From the NCBI GenBank assembly GCA_003487955.1, contig DNNJ01000380.1:6705-18095 (forward strand): a stretch of 11,391 nucleotides of DNA, in the 5' to 3' direction. The translations under genes and the position numbers were made by a program. The DNA comes from Clostridiales bacterium (lineage in GTDB: Bacteria > Bacillota > Clostridia > Tissierellales > Sedimentibacteraceae). The number at the start of each line of letters is the position of its first letter. Position 1 is the first letter of the stretch. This document shows positions 7,069 to 11,391 of this stretch, one piece after another. Below the pieces are notes generated by a model. The model made no database searches. It was not told where the DNA came from and saw only the letters and a list, made by a program, of their open reading frames with translations.

Positions 7069-7704
7069 GTGAAGGCTAAAAAGAAAAAGGCTTTATTCAT
7101 ATGCATAATATTGCTGGCTCTGCTGGCAGTATTTTTTCGTTATGCCGGAGTGGGGATAGTAACTGTTGACTCTCCAGAAAAAGCGGATTTGATTATTGTA
7201 CTTATGGGAAGCGGCCCAGATAGGATATTGGGGGCGGTGGATCTTTATGAGCAGGGCCATGCTCCTTGTATTATGATGGTGGAGAACTGGCAGCCGGGTT
7301 ACGAACTGCTGGAATCCCGTGGGGTGGAGCTACCAAGGGATGCGGAATTGGTGGCTTCAGTGGGGGTTCAGCTGGGGGTGCCGGAGGAAGCTTTTATTAT
7401 CTTATCGGGGAATGCCCGCAGCACTCAGGATGAAGGTCTTATAGTAACTCAATATCTTAAGGAACAGCAACTGGAGGTAGACACGGTATTGTTGGTAAGC
7501 TCGAAGTTTCATTCCAAGCGTTCGGCTAAAATCTTTCGCTGGGCGTTAGGGGGACTGGATCGGGATGTGAAGGTGCTTTCCTGCCCTACTCCTTATGATG
7601 ATTTTGATGCTGCCGCCTGGTGGCAGTCCCGGGAGGATGCTAAACGGGTGGTAATGGAATATGCGAAGCTGATTAACTTTTATTTGGTGGACAGGTGGAG
7701 ATGA
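7069..7704 (+). CDS. membrane-anchored DUF218 protein (YdcF/SanA/ElyC-like)
   Basis: After a lysine-rich start (KAKKKKA) a single membrane helix (about residues 8-25) is followed by an extracytoplasmic DUF218 domain. Its features are ADLIIVLMGSGPDRILGAVDLY, LSGNARSTQDEG, LVSSKFHSKRSAKIF and a closing WWQSREDAKRVVMEYAKLINFYLVDRW. The family is widespread in envelope and polysaccharide contexts (SanA, ElyC, YdcF). Its biochemical activity is not firmly known to me, but a role in lipid carrier or envelope glycan handling is often proposed. Of the alternative starts, GTG 7069 fits best, with GAAGG at 7053-7057. GTG 7063 is too close to that site. It follows the WbpL-like gene by 25 bases and is probably the last gene of the polysaccharide operon. 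Confidence 0.85.
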   Translation: MKAKKKKALFICIILLALLAVFFRYAGVGIVTVDSPEKADLIIVLMGSGPDRILGAVDLYEQGHAPCIMMVENWQPGYELLESRGVELPRDAELVASVGVQLGVPEEAFIILSGNARSTQDEGLIVTQYLKEQQLEVDTVLLVSSKFHSKRSAKIFRWALGGLDRDVKVLSCPTPYDDFDAAAWWQSREDAKRVVMEYAKLINFYLVDRWR

Positions 7705-7759
7705 ATGGGGCAGGTAGATTGGAACTGCGGTAAATATAAAGAAAGCGAGGGTTTTAAAA

Positions 7760-7984
7760 ATGAGATTAAGAGAGTTATTAACTGTTGTTGATTCACCGCT
7801 AATGCTTGAAATTAATGAAGTAGTAGAAAGATATGATTCGAAAAATCACATGCCCGAAGAACGAATGAATTATGATGTTAAGGCCATTGTAGCCACTAAG
7901 GATGGTCTTGTTATCAAGTTAGGTGAACTAAGGAAAATACCAACCTTGGATGAGCTGGGATATTCGTTTGAGGTAGGCGTGTAG
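7760..7984 (+). CDS. small protein of unknown function (74 residues)
   Basis: I do not recognise this protein. It starts MRLRELLTVVDSPLMLEINE and is a soluble, acidic, mixed alpha/beta sequence with no membrane helix and no cysteines. GAGGG at about 7747-7751, eight bases before the ATG, is a believable ribosome site, and codon use resembles its neighbours. It stands 55 bases after the DUF218 gene and just before a 30-base repeat. Its location at the edge of decayed accessory DNA makes it a possible accessory gene. It could also be a truncated remnant of something longer, but there is no stop-riddled continuation to show this. Confidence 0.6.
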   Translation: MRLRELLTVVDSPLMLEINEVVERYDSKNHMPEERMNYDVKAIVATKDGLVIKLGELRKIPTLDELGYSFEVGV

Positions 7985-7986
7985 GA

Positions 7987-8016
7987 ATAAGTCGGGAAAC
8001 AGGCACCGGACATATT
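7987..8016. repeat. 30-base imperfect repeat, left copy
   Basis: This stretch matches 8968-8997 at 25 of 30 bases in the same orientation, sharing ATAAGTC, ACAGGCA and CGGAC. The outer arms would pair only partly, so this copy is a decayed hairpin. It begins two bases after the stop of the 74-residue gene. The core GGGGACAGGCACC-like wording resembles the palindromic REP-type repeats that I associate with tyrosine (IS200-like) transposases in many bacteria. No such transposase is in the window. Confidence 0.6.
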
Positions 8017-8024
8017 CAGAATAA

Positions 8025-8099
8025 CAGTTGCTTTACCTGACCGTTGTAGAAGAAAACCATGATTTTCAAAAGCTAGTTGCCAGGTTGGAAGAGGTTTGA
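8025..8099 (+). pseudogene. possible tail of a lost gene
   Basis: An open stretch of 24 codons without a start codon reads YLTVVEENHDF followed by QKLVARLEEV and a TGA. The residues look protein-like (a charged amphipathic helix), unlike the flanking frames. No start codon or ribosome site precedes it and a TAA lies immediately upstream, so it would be the 3' end of a gene whose front has been deleted. A chance frame is a real alternative. The rest of 8100-8190 holds nothing I can identify. Confidence 0.2.
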
Positions 8100-8208
8100 A
8101 TGAATGGCGGTTTTAATCGAGTAATCAAAATATTACCCATTATTGGCAGGTAAATACATATGCTATCACGAACTTCAATTTAAGTTAATATCTTGGAGGT
8201 GAGTGATA

Positions 8209-8529
8209 ATGCGCGAAATTAGAGTTCCAGTGCATGGATTTATTCATAGAAGTTCTGTAGAAGAAGAAATTATTGACACTCCGTTATTTCAACGGTTAAG
8301 AAAGATTAAACAACTGGCTCTAGCTTCTATGGTTTATCCCGGGGCTTTACATACCAGGTTTGACCATTTCCTGGGAGTAATGCACCTGGCGGGCTGATTA
8401 TCCGGTCAATTACTTAATGATAATGATGATGTGGAAAGTAAAAGGATTGTACGATTTGCAGCCTTATTACATGATGTGGGGCATGGGCCTTTCTCGCATG
8501 TTCCGGAGTCAATAGGAGGGAAACAATGA
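8209..8529 (+). pseudogene. broken HD-domain phosphohydrolase (COG1078/YwfO-like), N-terminal part
   Basis: The ribosome site GGAGGTGA (8195-8202) and ATG 8209 start a frame reading MREIRVPVHGFIHRS, IIDTPLFQRLRKIKQL, VYPGALHTRFDHFLGVMHLAG. This is the beginning of COG1078-type dNTP phosphohydrolase-like proteins. A TGA at 8395-8397 interrupts it exactly where the family has Arg (HLAGR), so a CGA-to-TGA change is likely. The same frame then continues with [16 protein letters not shown], the metal-binding HD motif, before ending at the TGA at 8527-8529. Everything after the HD motif, normally several hundred more residues, is missing. The 60-odd residue product that could be made lacks the HD pair and cannot be an active hydrolase. 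Confidence 0.85.
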
Positions 8530-8962
8530 ACCATATAACCCCCATTATTATGGGCCGTATTCCCCGGAATTGGATAATACAATTGGCAAATGTAAGGCTC
8601 TTGGCCTGGTTGAACAGAATAGAGTAGGGTTTGGAGTAGATGAAGAAACGGGTTTTGAAAAGAAGAGGTTTGATTATACGCTTACTGCCGATGGCCAGGA
8701 GGTCTTACGTGATTTGGAAAGGCGAAAACCTGATGAATACAAGAAAATCAAAGGTTGTTTAGAAAAGCTCTCCCAGGCCGGGGATGAGGATTATGTTTCG
8801 CTTTCTATTGCGGCTAAGACTTATCATATATTAAAGGAAAGTGACACAGCTATACGGCCTGATGAGGTTGCTAATGAGGCCAAACAATTTGGCTGGGATA
8901 TATCCCAGGGTTCAATTGATAAGGCGGTAGCATTTTTTTTATCGGAGATGGGAATGATTTAA
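8516..8962 (+). pseudogene. C-terminal fragment of a YwgA-like protein
   Basis: In a different frame from the HD remnant, an open stretch begins [19 protein letters not shown] and runs about 145 codons to the TAA at 8960-8962. The YGPYSxEL wording followed by KALGLVEQ, a Tyr-rich middle and a C-terminal helical part resembles the second half of YwgA-family proteins, which look like winged-helix proteins. In Bacillus subtilis, as I recall, ywgA lies beside the COG1078 gene ywfO. The normal N-terminal half is absent and the only internal start is a TTG at 8570 without a ribosome site. I infer that one deletion removed the 3' part of the HD gene and the 5' part of the ywgA-like gene and joined the remains near 8505-8525. 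The frame is undamaged downstream, so some translation cannot be excluded. Confidence 0.6.
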
Positions 8963-8967
8963 CTAAG

Positions 8968-8997
8968 ATAAGTCCGGGGACAGGCATCGGACTTATT
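8968..8997. repeat. 30-base repeat, right copy, perfect hairpin
   Basis: ATAAGTCCG at 8968-8976 and CGGACTTAT at 8988-8996 are exact reverse complements, giving a 9-base-pair stem with an 11-base loop containing ACAGGCA. It follows the stop of the YwgA-like fragment by five bases and could act as a terminator-like or mRNA-end structure, although no T-run follows. It is a direct repeat of 7987-8016 (25/30), and the pair brackets the HD/YwgA remains. Confidence 0.7.
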
Positions 8998-9025
8998 GGG
9001 AACGGCGTACAGGGGAGAGGAGAGC

Positions 9026-9175
9026 ATGTACCTGGTTGTAAAACGTTGCATAGATATAATTGGAGCAGGGCTGGGGCTGATTGTGCTGTCTCCTGTGTCG
9101 GCGGTTGCTATACGGATGCAGATGGACAAACCGTTGCTGACTATAAAGTTTGTAAATTCTGTGGATAACGATTGA
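9026..9175 (+). pseudogene. N-terminal stub of a PF02397-type sugar transferase
   Basis: GGAGAGGAG (about 9013-9021) is a strong ribosome site for ATG 9026. The 49-residue frame reads MYLVVKRCIDIIGAGLGLIV followed by LSPVSAVAIRMQMDKP. This is the basic start plus re-entrant membrane helix of bacterial sugar transferases (WbaP/PglC/EpsL type), which normally run VKRLxDIIGAxLGLIxLSP and then into a DSPGPV..QxRVG stretch. Here that stretch is missing and the frame passes directly to KPLLTIKF, which looks like the KPFxIYKFRSM strand, then stops. An internal deletion and a frameshift explain the break. The catalytic Asp-Glu region is absent, so the stub is inactive. It shows that a second type of initiating enzyme was once encoded in or near this locus. 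Confidence 0.75.
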
Positions 9176-9200
9176 TTCTCTCCACCAGGTATATTAATAT
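9172..9200 (+). promoter_or_regulatory. possible promoter for the radical SAM cassette
   Basis: TTGATT (9172-9177) and TAATAT (9195-9200) are 17 bases apart and 42 bases before the GTG start. Each box matches four of six consensus bases. The position just after the end of a dead gene and before a three-gene unit is where a promoter is needed. Because the DNA is AT-rich, a chance match is possible. Confidence 0.3.
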
Positions 9201-9241
9201 TTTTATAGAGCCTAAAATTATATCATACTGGGGGTGATGAG

Positions 9242-10258
9242 GTGAACAGGATTAAATCCCTAAACATAGAATTATTGGGAAAATGCCTTTTAGAATGCAG
9301 GCATTGTTCGTCATCATCTTCCTTCATACGAAACGATAAAATTGATATCCAACATATCGAACGATTGCTTTTAGAGGGCAGTTTTTTAGGCGCCGATTGT
9401 CTTAGTATTTCTGGGGGGGAACCGTTATTATATGAAGAATTGTTTGATGTTCTGCAATTGGCCAGTGTTTTAAAATATAAAGTAAGAATATATACTTCGG
9501 GTATTATTGGAAACGCAGATGGTCTAGAAGCTGTTGATACCCAGCTTCTCCAAAAAATCAAGGCGTACAACAACATCGAGGCTATGATTTTCAGTTTACA
9601 TGCTCCCTCTGCTGAAATTCATGATTACATAACCCAAAGGCCAGGAAGTTTTGGTTTTACAATAGATTCTATACAGCGGTCAATTGCCGCAGGTCTGGTA
9701 ACTGAAATTCATACTGTTCCGATGAGTGTAAACTTTGCTCTGATACCGAAATTGATTTTATTGGCAGAAGAATATGGGGTAGCTGAGCTTTCTTTATTAA
9801 GATTAGTTCCTCAGGGTCGGTGTACGGAAAATAAGCATCTTATAATGAGTAGGGCGGAAATTGCACAATTTATGAGACTGGTTAATAAGTTTGATTCACA
9901 TGTTCTATCAATACGCAAAGGTGCTCCTTATAAGTGTTTGTTTTTAAATGAAGCAAGTGTTTGTAGTGCTGGAGTCGATAAGTTGCTAATTAGTCCAGAT
10001 GGAAGCGTTCATCCTTGTGAAGCTTTTAAGTTTACCGATTCTAATTCTAATATTTATGATAAGAGTCTTCAAGAAATATGGGAAACAGATCCCTGGTTGA
10101 ATGAAATTCGGAATTTGAATACTCAGCAAATTAGTATATGTAATCAGTGCCCTAATATACATAAATGTTCTGGAGGTTGCCCGGGACAGCGTTTACTTGA
10201 AAACAAAGACCTCTTAATGGGACCGGATCCGATATGTATGGTTAATGCTAAGCTTTAA
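9242..10258 (+). CDS. radical SAM protein with SPASM domain
   Basis: A 338-residue radical SAM enzyme. Cys15, Cys19 and Cys22 (CLLECRHC) form the CxxxCxxC site for the [4Fe-4S] cluster that cleaves S-adenosylmethionine, and SGGEP at 57-61 is the SAM-binding GGE motif. The C-terminal part is a textbook SPASM region. Cys241 is followed by G254-x4-Cys259, and then Cys300-x2-Cys303-x5-Cys309-x3-Cys313 and finally Cys332, enough ligands for two auxiliary clusters. SPASM enzymes mostly modify peptides or proteins (sactipeptide, PqqE-type and sulfatase-maturing enzymes) but some act on other substrates. GTG 9242 is preceded by GGGGGTGATGAG. Two genes follow on the same strand, the first after five bases, so the three likely form one unit. 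The absence of an obvious precursor-peptide gene leaves the substrate open. It is not a viperin, because those lack SPASM. Confidence 0.9.
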   Translation: MNRIKSLNIELLGKCLLECRHCSSSSSFIRNDKIDIQHIERLLLEGSFLGADCLSISGGEPLLYEELFDVLQLASVLKYKVRIYTSGIIGNADGLEAVDTQLLQKIKAYNNIEAMIFSLHAPSAEIHDYITQRPGSFGFTIDSIQRSIAAGLVTEIHTVPMSVNFALIPKLILLAEEYGVAELSLLRLVPQGRCTENKHLIMSRAEIAQFMRLVNKFDSHVLSIRKGAPYKCLFLNEASVCSAGVDKLLISPDGSVHPCEAFKFTDSNSNIYDKSLQEIWETDPWLNEIRNLNTQQISICNQCPNIHKCSGGCPGQRLLENKDLLMGPDPICMVNAKL

Positions 10259-10263
10259 GCGGG

Positions 10264-10584
10264 GTGAGTTACATCGTCAAAATGAGTTGCATCGTTAAAA
10301 CTTTGGGAAAAATCGGTACAGAGCTATTGTTGATTCTTTTAGCAGGGATACTGTTCTACCAAAACGAGAAAATTTTTGGATTTATGGTTTTGCTTATATT
10401 GGTAGCATTTGTTTTTATACGATTTGCCCGAACGAAAGATGATGATAAATTAGATATAAGATCTAATAGCATGTTGACTAATTTTTATGTTAGGACAGCT
10501 TTTTTTTTATTTATTTTAGTTGGCATTGTTTTCCTGATATATGTATTCGATTCCATTATTTTATGTCACTGGTATCCTAATTAA
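10264..10584 (+). CDS. small membrane protein with three helices (106 residues)
   Basis: I recognise no family. Predicted membrane helices lie at about residues 19-32, 37-53 and 77-100, with a charged loop (FARTKDDDKLDIRSNS) between the second and third. The gene begins five bases after the radical SAM stop, indicating translational coupling. Start choice is unclear because GTG 10264 and ATG 10282 lie in two tandem 18-base units that match at 15 of 18 bases, and neither has an ideally spaced ribosome site. Two cysteines are present, one near the start and one near the end. It is sandwiched between the radical SAM gene and a membrane-anchored dCTP-deaminase-fold protein, so a shared membrane complex is a reasonable inference. 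Confidence 0.7.
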   Translation: MSYIVKMSCIVKTLGKIGTELLLILLAGILFYQNEKIFGFMVLLILVAFVFIRFARTKDDDKLDIRSNSMLTNFYVRTAFFLFILVGIVFLIYVFDSIILCHWYPN

Positions 10585-10610
10585 TTTTTGAAATTAGGGG
10601 AGAAGAGATA

Positions 10611-11333
10611 ATGATATTAACAGGAAAAGAACTTGTTAATCGGGTCAAGAATGAGAAGATATTTGGAGATACGCTTGATTGGCGTTGCTTTACCGGTTGG
10701 CAATTTGATTTGAAATTAGGCGAACAGGCTTTTATTTCCGATGATAGTAAACCAATCATTTTGGGGGAAAATGGATACCTGGTAATTGAACCGGGAACAT
10801 TTGCTTTGCTTGAGACAGAGGAACATATAAATATGCCCCAAGATTTAATGGGTTTTATTGCTGTGAGATTTTCTTTCAAAAAACTCGGGTTAGTTAATAT
10901 TTCTGGTTTTCATGTTGATCCCGGATATAAAGGTAAACTAATTTTTTCAGTATATAATGCCGGACCCAATGATATTCTTATGCAAAGAAATAGACCTGTA
11001 TTTATGATATTCTTTGCCAATCTAATTAGTGATATGATTGAATTCATGAATCAAATAACAAATAATCCAAAGGAATTTGCGTTAAATCAAACAGAGTTAA
11101 AAGTTATAGAATCTCGCAGAGATACGATTATTAGAGACTCTGGTTATAGTGGTATACCCATCGATATGATGACAGCCATACAGGGTAACAGTGTATCATT
11201 ATCCAGGAATACAAATCGAATAGAAAAGTTAGAAAACAATTTTAAAATATTTGGTGCGATTGCTTTGACGGTAATTGGAGCACTAATAACGATTTTGTTT
11301 ACTCTACTAGGAAAACTGGCGAACGGTAGTTAA
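10611..11333 (+). CDS. dCTP-deaminase/dUTPase-fold protein with C-terminal membrane anchor, catalytic residues altered
   Basis: A 240-residue protein. Residues about 1-140 follow the Dcd/dUTPase trimer fold, with FDLKLG, then PGTFALLETEEHINMPQDLMGFI, VRFSFKKLGL (85-94), GFHVDPGYKGKL (99-110) and VYNAG (114-118). Aligned by eye with E. coli Dcd (RSSLARLGL and DPGWSGCIVLEFYNSG), catalytic Ser111 corresponds to Phe87, Arg115 to Lys91 and the essential Glu138 to Ser113. It is therefore unlikely to deaminate dCTP, although Asp103 and the nucleotide-pocket loop remain. Residues 140-210 form a helical, partly coiled-coil linker (NRIEKLENN), and 213-235 are one membrane helix (AIALTVIGALITILF). AGGGGAG at 10596-10602 supports the ATG. 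The fold facing the cytosol on a membrane anchor suggests nucleotide sensing or scaffolding rather than metabolism, which is inference. Confidence 0.85.
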   Translation: MILTGKELVNRVKNEKIFGDTLDWRCFTGWQFDLKLGEQAFISDDSKPIILGENGYLVIEPGTFALLETEEHINMPQDLMGFIAVRFSFKKLGLVNISGFHVDPGYKGKLIFSVYNAGPNDILMQRNRPVFMIFFANLISDMIEFMNQITNNPKEFALNQTELKVIESRRDTIIRDSGYSGIPIDMMTAIQGNSVSLSRNTNRIEKLENNFKIFGAIALTVIGALITILFTLLGKLANGS

Positions 11334-11338
11334 TTGAT

Positions 11339-11391
11339 ATGCACTACATTTATTCAACTAGTAAAGGTAATAGATATCCAATCGAATTGGG
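11339..11391 (+). CDS. possible start of a further gene (runs off the window)
   Basis: From ATG 11339 the frame MHYIYSTSKGNRYPIEL stays open to the window end, five bases after the stop of the preceding gene. There is no clear ribosome site (only a weak GGTAG-like run upstream), and 17 open codons can occur by chance. If it is real, it would be the fourth gene of the radical SAM cassette, possibly a peptide substrate or an unrelated gene. Confidence 0.2.
   Translation, partial: MHYIYSTSKGNRYPIEL

Noticed and set aside
7700..7735. Tiny frame overlapping the stop of the DUF218 gene
   Set aside because: It has ten codons only, no ribosome site and no recognisable product.
8100..8153. Short frame after the possible gene tail at 8025-8099 as a peptide gene
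   Set aside because: It has only 17 codons with no ribosome site at suitable distance and no conserved-looking sequence.
8395..8397. In-frame TGA in the HD gene as a selenocysteine or recoding site
   Set aside because: The family position after HLAG is normally Arg, one base change from TGA (CGA), no recoding hairpin is evident, and the rest of the gene is deleted anyway. A nonsense change is simpler.
9223..9576. Minus-strand frame of 117 codons opposite the radical SAM start
   Set aside because: It overlaps the strongly supported cysteine-motif coding region and has no coding character of its own.
9242..10258. Prokaryotic viperin (antiviral radical SAM)
   Set aside because: The C-terminal cysteine series is a full SPASM pattern and the N-terminal wording around the cluster cysteines does not resemble viperins as I know them.
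10611..11333. Anti-phage dCTP deaminase of the nucleotide-depletion type
   Set aside because: The residues needed for deamination (Ser, Arg and Glu of Dcd) are all replaced and the protein is membrane-anchored, so nucleotide depletion by deamination is not supported.
1..11391. CRISPR arrays, tRNA or rRNA genes, integrase attachment sites
   Set aside because: I saw no regularly spaced repeats, no cloverleaf-like or rRNA-like stretches and no integrase or tRNA end. Only the two dispersed 30-base repeats were found.

Overview
The window reads as a stretch of a surface-polysaccharide (exopolysaccharide or O-antigen-like) locus from a low-to-moderate GC bacterium, most likely an anaerobic Gram-positive of the Clostridia/Firmicutes type. 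That guess rests on the strong AGGAGG-like ribosome sites, GTG/TTG starts, codon use, a TagO/WbpL-type initiating transferase and a COG1078-plus-YwgA-like gene pair. No 16S or species-specific marker is present. All convincing genes are on the + strand.

Bases 1-7704 form the polysaccharide block. It holds the last 14 codons of an upstream gene, a Wzy/O-antigen-ligase-type membrane polymerase, a family 2 glycosyltransferase, an extended-SDR sugar epimerase, a family 4 glycosyltransferase, a second atypical SDR, a WecA/WbpL-type polyprenyl-phosphate sugar-1-phosphate transferase, and a membrane-anchored DUF218 (YdcF/SanA-like) protein. Together they could make nucleotide sugars, load the first sugar on the lipid carrier, add further sugars and polymerise the repeat unit. 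Between the family 2 transferase and the epimerase (2332-2808) lies a scrap heap. It contains a deleted copy of part of the neighbouring epimerase, the N-terminal helix-turn-helix part of an IS21-type transposase, and the frameshifted C-terminus of a classical GalE. The family 2 transferase now ends inside the first scrap, so its last ten residues are borrowed epimerase sequence.

Bases 7760-9175 are decayed accessory DNA. They hold a 74-codon gene of unknown function, a COG1078-type HD-hydrolase gene broken by a CGA-to-TGA-like stop and cut off after its HD motif, a YwgA-like C-terminal fragment joined to it in another frame, and a 49-codon stub of a PF02397-type sugar transferase. A 30-base repeat occurs on both sides of the HD/YwgA wreck; the right copy is a perfect 9-bp-stem hairpin.

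Bases 9242-11333 hold a compact three-gene cassette, the best candidate here for an undescribed system. It comprises a radical SAM protein with a textbook SPASM domain, a 106-residue three-helix membrane protein, and a dCTP-deaminase-fold protein that has lost the deaminase catalytic residues and carries a C-terminal membrane anchor. No precursor peptide is evident inside the window. The last 50 bases may contain the beginning of another reading frame, but this is weak.
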